From assembly GCA_025267735.1 (NCBI GenBank), contig CM046311.1:21171020-21235019 (forward strand): a stretch of 64,000 nucleotides of DNA. The letters run 5' to 3'. The translations under genes and the position numbers were made by a program. How positions within the stretch are numbered: the first letter of the stretch is position 1; every line of letters starts with the position of its first letter. This document shows, piece after piece, positions 54,857 to 64,000 of the stretch. Under the pieces are notes generated by a model that made no database searches, was not told the origin of the DNA, and saw nothing but the letters and a program-made list of their open reading frames with translations. Origin of the DNA: Mactra quadrangularis (lineage: Eukaryota > Mollusca > Bivalvia > Venerida > Mactridae).

Positions 54857-56125
54857 TTCATTTTATTACCCTCAGTAATGAACATGAGAGATAATTAAAA
54901 TTACGACTGTTATGTTATTTTATCTTTAAAAAATCAAACCAAAATCACTATTTGTAAAATTGATGGACTACTCAAAGGAACACATGTCTTTAATATAAGG
55001 TAAAATTTCTTGATGAAATACGTAAAGTTTATGCTTCAATACAAATAGGTGTGTTAATCATACATTTAATCAGGAACTCCTGGTGACATATAAATGCAAA
55101 TACACATAGCTATCCATGTATTGTTACAAAATGTTGAAATTTTGAGAAAACAATAAAATATGGTTGAGTAAGTTTTAAGACGTAGCTGTAGATCCTTTTA
55201 TGCAGCGGTTTAGAGACACCTCCAAGTATATCATATAATTGCAAACATACATCGTAAATGTTTTCAATCGATTTTATGGCTTATCTACATGTTAAGATGC
55301 ATGTTGATACGCGCCCGATAATTTATAAAACACTGTGTTGTTCTTGGATAGTTTATTTATTGCTTGTGAAGCCAAGTTATTTGGTTCATACATGTAGACT
55401 TTTGTCATCGTTTGTCGTTCACATGATTGACTGGTGCAGGTCAAAAGGTACTGGCTAATGCAAATCAAGCAATTCCCACTGTGCAGTGCAACTAAAATCA
55501 GAGATTACCTTTACTTGTCCGGAAATTATTCAGTAACATTAAAATTGTTGAAAAAAGCATCTATATCTGAAGTTGTTTCATTTGAACTATTTTGTTCTTG
55601 TTGTATTTTTTGCAGAATTTGGACTTGTCTAACATTTCATTACCTATTAGATTTTCTCTAACAAAGTTATTTAAACGCTTATAAGACCTTTAACGTGTTT
55701 CATCCGAGTATATCTTACAGTTGCTACTCTTATTTATTGACTTTAAGCTGATAAGAGACATTTTATTAGATTACAAGAAGAAATATAACGTTTGTTACAA
55801 GACAGTATAACATAATTACTAAAAATTAAACCCATGTTAGAATGTAGGCTTGTTTTATTTGTTATGGTATTGACAATTTTCACTAACATCATATGGCAAC
55901 AAACGAATAGCCGCAAGAAATACTTCATGACTTAACTTCATGAAGTAATACGTAATTATACATTTATCTTTATGTTAATTTGGTAAATAAATCACACAGA
56001 GGCGTTAAATTTGAGTGCGTGTATTAGGTGTCTATGTATAATAGCTAGTTCGTTTGTTCTTTTATTCGTCAGATCAGAAAATGTGTCGAGCACATACTTG
56101 TTTTATGTATTTGTCGTCCAAAAGG

Positions 56126-56520
56126 CAATCTGATTAAAACCCGATCTAAAATTTTCCGCTCGCCTAGTCGCTAAATTAGATCTGACCGTTTTCAAACGAG
56201 GGTCACGTTCCGGTGACATTTTCTCATCATAATACCCATGACGAAAGTGTTATAATTAGTAACTTGTTTTCATCGTCTACGTCACGCAATTTGAAATAAG
56301 CCGTCCAATCGCAGGCTGTTATTAATACCGCAGTTAAATTAGCTCGTAAACTTTGGTCCAAAATAGAAATTACGAAATCAAATATTATTAATAGTATTTC
56401 GTCTAGATGAAAGCTATGCATTGATTGGTCGACACATAGGTCATCTCAACGTGACCCTCCATTGAGATCTTAAAGATCCTGTACGACAACGCTCTACAGG
56501 ATATCTGTTTACGGAAATTG
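56126..56520 (-). mobile_element. 395-bp MITE, copy 3 (in U6), inverted, independent insertion
   Basis: This is the same family in reverse orientation: it starts CAATCTGATTAAAACCCG and ends GTTTACGGAAATTG. An imperfect 9-bp duplication flanks it, TCCAAAAGG (56117-56125) and TCCAAAAAG (56521-56529). U2 and U3 show the unoccupied site (GTCGTCCAAATGG near 18079 and 29684). It is more diverged than the U2/U4 pair, which suggests an older or separate insertion. Confidence 0.83.
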
Positions 56521-58404
56521 TCCAAAAAGCGTTGATGAAGGCAATTACAGTAATACAAAATGCATTTATTCACATCGCTATCCTTAAAATAAGTTACTTT
56601 TACACCATGTCTGCAGTGAAATTAAAAATTGACGTATTTGCATTTACCAGCAATGGTAGGCTATACTGTTATCATTAGAAGAGTATCATATCTATTAAAT
56701 TTACTCTAAAATTTACAGTCTTAACGTACTTTGTGACCAGGCAATTCCGAAATTTATGAACGAATGGTGAAATGAATGCGTTCTGGGTTTCTTCACCTCT
56801 ACTTTATCTCTTTTAAAATTGTGTAGCTTACATGAAGCATTTTCAAAGCTTGTTTCTTGTCATTCATTTATATATTCTAGTATACAAAATGTATGAATTT
56901 TTACACTAGTTTACACTAGTTTCTGGACAGGACCTACAATACCTACATTTAGGTTGATCATAAAATATTGTCCACGGCCATTCTCTTGCTTACCTCTTTA
57001 TAGACAAGGAGAGTTGTCGGTCACTGGTAACGGAATGTGCTTAGATTATTTACAAAATATATGTTTCCTTGAACTAATTTGAACTATTATCATTATGGGG
57101 TTTTTCTATCATTCTAGATTTTTGTCGCTTGTGTAAGCACTTTTTTTGTCTGGTTCATGGATGGATTTGTAAACTAAGACCTCGAAATAGAAATACTTCT
57201 TACAAACAGAACATATTCTGTAAACATAAAGATGTTATATGTTCCTTCGTTTGACTAAAAATACTGTCCTTAACATAAGCTTCCGCTAAGCTATAAAGTG
57301 ATCACATCTTTCAAATACTCGATCTGAGTGTCATCGTGTTAATGATATGTTTGACGTTAGTGATTCCCGTTAAGATAACACTTGGCTTCAAATGAATACT
57401 GACTTCAGACATACATTATCTAATACAGAACCATGCAAAACTCTGTGAAAAGCGAATCCTGCGTAACGCAAGTAAATTTTACTACAATTAAACTTAATAA
57501 TACAAACACATGTAAGTTAAAATTAGGGTTTTAATTAGTTAAAATTGATTTTTGAAATTTGCTCAGACGACTCTTTGTTTATTTTTTTTCTACAGTAAAT
57601 AGGTTTATCCCGTTGTCCAAGGACTTATTAAATGGCATTGTTCTTATTAAACAAAACTAATATTTCCTTCAAAACCTACATTCACACCACTGTGAATTAT
57701 TTGAAGAACGCGGGTGAACAATAACTTAATTAGGCAATTACTACATATTGCCTTTAGATTTTCATGAATTATATTCCTTATGCTATTAAAGACATTATGT
57801 TGTACTTCAATGACACATATTGTGCAGCAGGTGCTGCACGCTTAGAAAGCCATATATATCATATTAAATGAGTTCCAATGGTGATGGTTCATATTTAAGC
57901 ACAGATGTACAAATGTCACCATAACTTTATGCTGAAATATTCGTGAAAAAAATCATTTAAAATGTCACGCTTAGAATAAAATGACACCCAATATCAAAGA
58001 TACAATACCACTTATTTAAAAGCACATCGTAACCTTTAAGCTAAGTGTGGCTACCTTGGTACAGCAAATTAGTTTGTAGTGACTAAATGGGCTAGAGTTG
58101 GAGTCCCCACACGATCACAATTGCCAATCGTTTTTTTTTCATTAAGACAATTTGTTATATTTGTTCTTGAACCTTTTTATACAAGTGTTGTTCCTGATGT
58201 GTTTGCTTGCATCTTTTTAACGTCAACGCCATCACCGAAACAATCGTATGAACTTCGTATAAATAAAACGTCATTTTTATTTGAAACAAACTTATCTACT
58301 TAAGTGGTCAACGTAATTACTAGGACTCGACCGCGTGTATGTAAGCAAATGGGAATGTCCATTCCAAATAAAATTTATAGACTGATGTCGATCAACATTG
58401 ATAG

Positions 58405-58722
58405 AACATTTTATTTGCAGAACACATTGGTGTTCGTCGCCATTACAACAATTTTGGCGGTACACCTATATATATGTATAAATACATATGAATATAAGAT
58501 GAGTGATAGATAAGCAAACTAGAGAAAAGTGTGAGTAATATTATACATATGGTTAGTATAATGAAACAATATTTGGGTATATAGATATAATACTATATTT
58601 ACAAATCGAAATACTTCAAAAATAATATGACTGATATCTACCCCTTAACAACATAGCTTTATAGATAAATTTTGCTAATTTAATTGTAACGGATTTATTA
58701 TTGCAATACAAAAGATTTTCAA
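58405..58722. other. U7-private segment, about 320 bp
   Basis: In the other units the sequence around ATGTCAATCACCATTATTAT runs straight into the GGCATTAGGTCAT region. U7 has about 320 extra AT-rich bases, including a TATATATGTATAAATACATA palindrome-like stretch. No terminal repeats or duplication were found. Confidence 0.45.
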
Positions 58723-60102
58723 ATACGTGCATGTATTAGGTCATTTTGATTATTGGGTTTTACATGAAACATCATTTCATTCTTCACAAAGTTAAGCAGG
58801 AATGTGTTCGTGTGGTATATTTTCTTTACTGATTGTGCCTTGGAAAATGTAATTACCCCATTAACAAATTAGATTTTAGTTGTAGATTTTTGCGTGTTAG
58901 TGTTTGCTACACGCTAGGCATTTAACTAGTTTTAATTAGATAAATGAAAAATGTCTTGCTAATCTACGCATATTTTTGCATAGTTTGAATGTACCAATTG
59001 CGTGTATCGCTGTGCAATGGACAGGATGTTAAAGAGGAATTTTCATCAACAATTGTTTCAATGGATGTGAAACTGTCATTCTATCGGCTTGAATACATTT
59101 AAAAATTAAAAATGACTTCATTCCACAACTTACCAGTTAATTCAATGGACTTAGAATAAGATAATGTTTTTACTACATTAAAGACATTACAAGTCTTTAT
59201 CTATAGATGGTTAAGAGTGTGATAATTGCTTATCTTCACTGTGGATGTAGATAGTTAAACAATTAACACCTACAAATCAGATAATTGTTAATCAAATCAG
59301 GAACAACAAATATCCCTTTATCTTCAATGTTCAGTTTATCAAGTTTATCATGTTATGCGAATTTGGTTAGCGCATGCAGGGTGGTTATTTATGGCATATT
59401 AATTCAATGTGTCTTTATTGTAAGCATAAATATTTGGCTAAGATTCTGTTGACCCAATTTTGATATTTGATCTAGCCAGGCCATACTTTATCTGAAACAA
59501 TGTAAAATGCAGTAATTGCCAGCTTCTCCATAATGTTAATAGTGTAAATATATAAAATAAATACTGAAAAACTAATCAGACGTAACGATTTGGTATTACA
59601 AATTTTATTTACAACAGAAGTTTATGTACACTGCTGCCAATTGTCTTATGTCCTTTAAGTGTATGAAACAATAGCCAATCGTTTTCTTTTCATACACCAT
59701 TAAGTGTAAAACTGCATGCAACATGAAATGCTTGTTTCAAATCATTAACAAGTATATTCAGTAGATATAAGATGTCATCTCCCTCGTGGAGATAAACCGA
59801 AAAGTAGTTCCTCTGCAGTTTCTCTCAGCCAAGCATCAGACTAATTTACCAGTTAAATATAACATGCTGTTGATAAACTGCTTATAGAAGTAAAGATCCT
59901 ATCAGACGGCCTCTTATGTCTTGTTTTATTATTTACTGAACTACGTCTATTAACAACGTAGAGGAAATTAGTTGGGACAAGTGATGAGTCTATTTTCCAG
60001 TAAAAGTTTCCTTACCTAATTGGTCACGAAGGTTTGTAAATTAATATTGGTGTATGACAGCTGTGTCGTAATAAAGTTTTAACTTATAGTACATGATGTT
60101 AT

Positions 60103-60365
60103 TTTAGTTCCGTTTAACGCCATGGTAACTCATTGTATAGGTCATGCATGTCAAAGCATTCAGTCAACCTATTCACTAATCCTGGAAATGCTAAATAACC
60201 AGATCTAGCTGTTAACCAGTTACTAGACGCATACATCCGTCAGTAAAAACTGTGTTATATTATTGGTAGGAGAGAGAATGGCCGTAGAAAATATTTCACG
60301 ACCAAATTCCACCAAAGAATACCCCAAATCCACCGACCTCTCGATCAGAGGACCCTCGTGCAACA
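60103..60365 (-). mobile_element. SINE at the right edge of the array, minus strand, partly decayed
   Basis: The left part (TTTAACGCCATGGTAACTCA and TCCTGGAAATGCTAAATA) corresponds to the SINE relic of the other units. Unlike them it continues into the body (GAGAGAATGGCCGTAGAAAA) and into a decayed tRNA-like head (CGACCTCTCGATCAGAGGAC) that ends near 60361. The outer part of the head with the A box is missing. Unit homology ends inside it, so it marks the array border and may have been the recombination partner that set that border. Confidence 0.7.
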
Positions 60366-61393
60366 AAATTTAAAAATCAGTTTACGTTATTTTCTTATAA
60401 TCATAAAACATATCAACAATCTTCATAAAAATGTTAATAAACACTTGCGGTTGTCGTTGAGTGGTTAGTACCCGGGTTAGTGCTACGTTGACCCTCGAAT
60501 TTGGAGACAGTATGTATAATCCTTTCTTGCAACAGCAGACCATTACAATGCCAAGTGCTTTCGACAAACATTAGTAATGTTAATTCTTTAATCAAGGTGA
60601 GTTGTGGTACCAAAGACACCTGGGAAGCTGTTTATATGAAGAGAAGTAAGCCAATATATGACCAACAACTGTCCAAATAATACATACCACATAACCAGAA
60701 GGCAAAGAGAGAGATTGTTTAACTTTGTTATGGAAGGGGCGCCACAAACAAATAGAAAACAAAAGAACCTAAAAGGTTCTCCCTCCCTGGAAGCACAATG
60801 GCATAATATATAGACTTCTATAAATAACGGATAAAATGTGGATGAATGGCTCTAAGTCCTAATGAACAAATACATATAAAATAAAGAAATGACATAAGTT
60901 AATATCAAATGACAATTTTTTTCTCTGTATGTAGGATCATCCGTGTGATCAGCTCTATTGGAATATACCATTAATGTATGTATTAATGTTTTAACGTACA
61001 TTTTTATCTTCTTTGATTTCAGATTGATCACAGACAAGATGTTTAGACGATAATAGACCAAGCATTGACAATCAATATTAAATAACCTATTTAGGACACT
61101 TCATTGTGTCTTAGACATACAGTGACTTGGTATTTTAAAGGGGAATTTGTCTTCACTTGTGATTGTGAAAATCATTCAATATTTCATTATTATATGTCCT
61201 GTTAGAGGTATGAAAACATCGAGCATCTGCTGAAGAATTGTTAATTCATCTTACTCACAGAGGTATTGATACGACGCTGGTGAAAAAACAAAACAAAATT
61301 GTTGTACATATAACAATGATATTAAAAGTGTTTTAATTTACGTTATTTTTGACAGTCAATGGATTTAAGATTTAACAAATTTTGAAGAGGAAA
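60366..61393. other. Single-copy flank right of the array, no gene seen
   Basis: Unit homology is gone. A weak tRNA-like stretch (GAGTGGTTAGTACCCGGG near 60459) and a small hairpin (AGAACCTAAAAGGTTCT near 60764) are present. I could not support any coding region. Confidence 0.5.
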
Positions 61394-61460
61394 ATGACAA
61401 AATCAAAGACGTCATTTAAGAAGATTTTTATCAAGTTGTTTGATCAAAGATACAGGAAAG
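61394..61460 (+). CDS. Possible 5' coding exon with a splice donor
   Basis: ATG at 61394 (context GGAAAATGA), the first after an in-frame stop, opens 22 codons of a basic peptide, MTKSKTSFKKIFIKLFDQRY and two further residues. Exactly one base later comes AAAG followed by GTAGGT at 61461, a good splice donor. That would leave a phase-1 exon whose partner lies outside the window. Read through, the frame stops after 40 codons. There is no homology or promoter evidence, so chance is quite possible. Confidence 0.22.
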
Positions 61461-61518
61461 GTAGGTCTAATTATGTTTGTTTACTAATCATCTTTAACGT
61501 AACAATATGTTGTTAATA

Positions 61519-61521
<3 letters not shown>

Positions 61522-61558
<37 letters not shown>
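61522..61558 (+). repeat. TA dinucleotide microsatellite
   Basis: About 18 uninterrupted TA units in AT-rich single-copy DNA. Confidence 0.95.
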
Positions 61559-61562
<4 letters not shown>

Positions 61563-63011
61563 GTAAATCAGTCCTCATGTATAGCGATGCCTATATAATA
61601 GTTAACGATTAGTTTGATAGTAAAATAAAAATAAAAATGAAACTTGATATAAAACTACAGGATATATACTTAGGCATTTTTAAAAATCTAACACCAATTA
61701 AAACACCATTAGTTAATCAAGAATGGATTGTCTGTTTAAACAGGTGGCATAAGTTACGACAGAATTTTCTCTCAATTAAATTTGAATATTTTACATAACT
61801 ATGTGTACAAAATATATTCTTATTTATATCTTAGGCTTACTTAAATCTGAAGATTAGACTGGCTGCGAATGTTTTTACAAAATGAAATAAGTGATTTTAT
61901 AATATTTCTATTCTTATGAAAGTCAAATATTATATCTAAAAATATGAAACGCAAAATGTTCGAAAGCTAATAGTTACAAATGTTTCCTTTTTCCATCATT
62001 TTCCATTTGACATTAACTCTGTAGGAATTTCCAAAATTTCTTCTTTTATAAATATGAAAGCAATAACAATTCACATTGAGTTTAGTCACAAGCGTTTATA
62101 AGTTTTGCGTCAGCAGTGTTATATATTCAAATAAGATGATTATCATTTGAGTCTTAAATCTTGCATTCGCATGTGTGTATCTATGTGAATTGTAATTCAT
62201 TGTATAGCAGGTTAAATAATGTGTTTATATTTTCATTTATTAAATAAACTCTACCTAAACAAATTGAAATAAAAAAAATAATTTTAAAAGTAAGATGATA
62301 AATGTTATTCTATAACAATTAAATCTTGTATATTTCTTCGTGTGTGTCTATTTCGGATCAAATTACTATTTGCAAAAATTTTTTTATCTTATACGTGCAA
62401 TTTTGATTTTGATACATTCATCTTTGAACATAAGTAGAATTCAATTAAATTGTTTTGATTGTAAAATCAAAATCGAATTGTTTTGTTCATTTAATATATC
62501 TATTCAGTTGTTAAACCTTAATGAGAGTCGTTTTCTTAATATTCCATCTTCGATCTAAATTGGCATTTTACATAACTACAGTTGTTTGCCAAGTGAAAGA
62601 ACGAAAATGAGTGAACAAATGTCCTCTTTTATTGTTGATCGATCTCTTAATGTGTTAGTCCAGGAATTGAGAGCTTGATGTTGCTGTTGAAATGTTACTG
62701 TCTACGAATCTTAAGTGTATTAAGAAACAATCTCTAAGTGACATAAAAAGGAACATTCCCTTTCTGAATTTAATAAAGCATTCATTGTATACTTAAATAT
62801 AGGAAATATTTAATTAGAAATAGTCTCATTAGTCCATACAGACAAGTAAGCCATCCCAATTACATTGTGTAAATGAATTTTCTTCCAGTAAATGTAGTAT
62901 ATGTACCTTAAGTAAAAGCTACTCAGTGTTAAAATAAGGAAAAGCTTTTAGGTCTATTCATATTGTTTTCTATATTTGGTCAACTAATGGTGTACCGGTG
63001 TAGTGAAGACA

Positions 63012-63085
63012 GTTTATGTCTTTTTTATGTAAATGGAAGAAACAATATCACTTGATGATGTACAAAAACACATTGTCCTTTCTTT
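63012..63085 (+). repeat. Direct repeat, copy 1
   Basis: GTTTATGTCTTTTTTATGTA followed by AATGGAAGAAACAATATCAC is similar to 63905-63976. The pair is about 890 bp apart in the right flank. It may be a small tandem duplication or two members of a short repeat family. Confidence 0.6.
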
Positions 63086-63319
63086 TGTTGGTATTTTGTC
63101 TGATTTTGTTATTACGATAGCCCACAGTATGTAAATATATGTCTGCTAAATTTCAGAGTGAAAATGTTCATAGTATGTCTTTATACGACTATCTTGAACT
63201 TAAAACGCATGTGAATTATTTGTATTTGTGTTTTATTGAAATACCCATGATACTATGTTATAAGGTTTAAAAAGAATATTACCCTAGAGTTTTAATTAAT
63301 TCTTCTTCTTCAAGTTAAC

Positions 63320-63560
63320 CACATGTGTGATGCAGTAGTTAGCATATTCCATTACAAATCTGGCAATCCGGATTTAATCTCGATCGTAACTGGTCATTCC
63401 TTTCCATTCAAATTCGCCTGCAATATATTCCGTAAATTAAGACTTAATGACAATACGTGGAAAGGTGGAAGGGTTTGCGAGTGCTGATAGGAACAATTTG
63501 TCAAGAAAAACTTATGAAATGACCCGACTGCCTAGTTTAACCCGAAAGGAGTGAAAAAAT
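63320..63560 (+). repeat. Decayed tRNA-derived SINE, plus strand
   Basis: TGATGCAGTAGTTAGCATAT resembles an A box (GTGGTTAGCAT) and CCGGATTTAATCTCGAT a B box (CCGGGTTCGATCCCG), at tRNA-like spacing. TTTAACCCGAAAGGAG follows about 200 bp later. It is a different SINE family from the one at 51172-51495. The 3' limit is uncertain. Confidence 0.45.
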
Positions 63561-63904
63561 ATAGATAAAATAACCGTTAGAGTTTTCAGTCAACTAGTGC
63601 TTGTTTCAAGTGATGTATATGACAAATCATACGCGACAAATGGTTTTAAATTTGATCAAATTTCTGTCAAGTTTAATTTAACCAGGTCAAACATTTCATT
63701 TTAAGATAACGCGGCAAATTGTTGTTATTCAAAACAGATTCAACATTAACATGAATATTTCAGTAAGAAATAAAATATAAAAGATTTTAATCAGTCTTTA
63801 TTGGTTAAATAAATTCCTATAGTGTTACATTTAAGGAAAAAAATATTGTTTTGTTTCCGTCAATTTATTTCTTAATTTGTCTACAAATGTTGAATGTTGT
63901 AGAC

Positions 63905-63976
63905 GTTTACGTCTTTTTTATGTAAATGGAAAAATCTAATACTATTTGAACATATACAAAATACATTGTCTTTTCC
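63905..63976 (+). repeat. Direct repeat, copy 2
   Basis: GTTTACGTCTTTTTTATGTA followed by AATGGAAAAATCTAATAC and, later, TACATTGTCTTTTC matches copy 1 with several changes. The second repeat unit may extend past the window end. Confidence 0.6.
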
Positions 63977-64000
63977 TCTGGGGTTTGTTGAATGAAAATG

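Larger units (their letters stand above)
49545..57268 (+). repeat. Array unit U6, 5' truncated and strongly diverged
   Basis: The unit starts about 1.1 kb inside the standard unit, right at the U5/U6 junction. A further deletion of about 1.3 kb near 51633 removes the part corresponding to 42750-44040 of U5. It gained a full-length SINE (51172-51495), about 450 bp of private sequence (about 52935-53390) with TGACCTTGA motifs, a SINE tail fragment (54824-54856) and an inverted MITE (56126-56520). It keeps the landmark GCGATGACATATACGACC at 51781 with only CATGAGAT in place of CATGGGAT just after it. Confidence 0.87.
1..60365 (+). repeat. Tandem array of a roughly 9-kb non-coding unit (seven units visible)
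   Basis: Seven head-to-tail, same-orientation copies of one long sequence cover the first 60 kb. Landmarks recur in the same order in each copy: CTTAACAT near 1, 8937, 20842, 30518, 39982 and 57269; GCGATGACATATACGACC at 4081, 13001, 24991, 34618, 44182 and 51781; TTGGTCACGAAGGTTTGCAA near 2349, 11245, 23253, 42479 and 51007. Spacing is 7.6 to 12 kb. The variation is accounted for by identifiable insertions and deletions. No open frame longer than about 100 codons exists and none is conserved in all copies, so the unit looks non-coding. The array starts before the window or at its edge and ends inside a SINE near 60365. It could be called a macrosatellite or a large segmental tandem duplication; identity is highest among U1, U3 and U4 heads and among U2, U3 and U4 middles. 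Confidence 0.95.
57269..60365 (+). repeat. Array unit U7, 3' truncated, last visible unit
   Basis: This copy has a type-B head that is diverged but easily recognised: CTTAACATAAGCTTCCGC at 57269 and CACTGTGAATTATTTGAAGA near 57690. About 320 bp at 58405-58722 has no counterpart in the others. Homology with the other units runs to the SINE relic near 60103 and stops inside it. Beyond that no unit landmark appears, so this is the right edge of the array. Confidence 0.85.
61461..63319. other. AT-rich single-copy sequence, no gene seen
   Basis: Apart from the TA microsatellite and part of the direct-repeat pair, I see only AT-rich sequence with short chance frames. The longest (62340-62558, 72 codons) lacks an ATG start and shows no recognisable domain. 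Confidence 0.5.

Noticed and set aside
1..60365. Array as rDNA, histone or other gene cluster, or as a giant virus-like element
   Set aside because: No rRNA-like, histone-like, polymerase or integrase sequence was recognised in any unit on either strand.
60450..60530. tRNA-like stretch with GAGTGGTTAGTACC
   Set aside because: It has an A-box-like motif but no convincing B box at the right spacing. Too weak to call a tRNA or SINE.
63033..63134. 33-codon frame starting ATGGAAGAAACAATA
   Set aside because: It is very short and preceded by stops. In the second copy of the direct repeat the frame stops after seven codons, so it is not maintained.
1..64000. CRISPR array or bacterial operon
   Set aside because: There are no short regularly spaced repeats and no gene-dense coding. 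MITEs, SINEs and low coding density mark it as eukaryotic.

Overview
The window is AT-rich, gene-poor eukaryotic DNA. The best guess is a mollusc, probably a bivalve. The clues are tRNA-derived SINEs of the V-SINE type found in molluscs and a short element with TACCCCCGC-type ends and a GTCCGTCCGTCC tract, a design common in bivalve genomes. Low-copy decay, TSD-flanked MITEs and a TA microsatellite rule out a bacterial or organellar source. I found no intact protein-coding gene, rRNA or functional tRNA. The short open frames are chance products of AT-rich DNA or copies of one chance frame carried by the repeat.

The dominant structure is a head-to-tail tandem array of a very long non-coding unit, about 9 to 9.7 kb before insertions and deletions. 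It fills positions 1 to about 60365 and probably continues left of the window. Taking the conserved CTTAACAT block as an arbitrary start, the units are U1 1-8936, U2 8937-20841, U3 20842-30517, U4 30518-39981, U5 39982-49544, U6 49545-57268 (5' truncated) and U7 57269 to about 60365 (3' truncated). A landmark, GCGATGACATATACGACC, recurs at 4081, 13001, 24991, 34618, 44182 and 51781. U1, U3 and U4 share one type of head and U2, U5 and U7 another. The middle segments group differently (U2, U3, U4 against U1, U5). All four combinations of head and middle types occur, so the units have exchanged sequence by unequal crossing over or gene conversion.

Mobile elements decorate the array, and their empty sites can be read in sister units. 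A 393-bp MITE with 9-bp target duplications sits at the same site in U2 and U4, and at a different site, inverted, in U6. A 1942-bp foldback element with about 555-bp terminal inverted repeats and a 5-bp target duplication is present only in U2; its core holds a broken minus-strand reading frame with a zinc-finger-like start. U4 carries a 259-bp bivalve-type element and U5 a 1283-bp unclassified insert. U6 carries a full-length tRNA-derived SINE nested inside an old SINE relic that every unit contains.

The array ends on the right inside a SINE (about 60103-60365). The remaining 3.6 kb is single-copy AT-rich sequence with a TA microsatellite, a possible short first coding exon with a splice donor (61394-61460), a decayed tRNA-SINE (about 63320-63560) and a roughly 70-bp direct repeat. 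Nothing here shows how, or whether, the array is transcribed.
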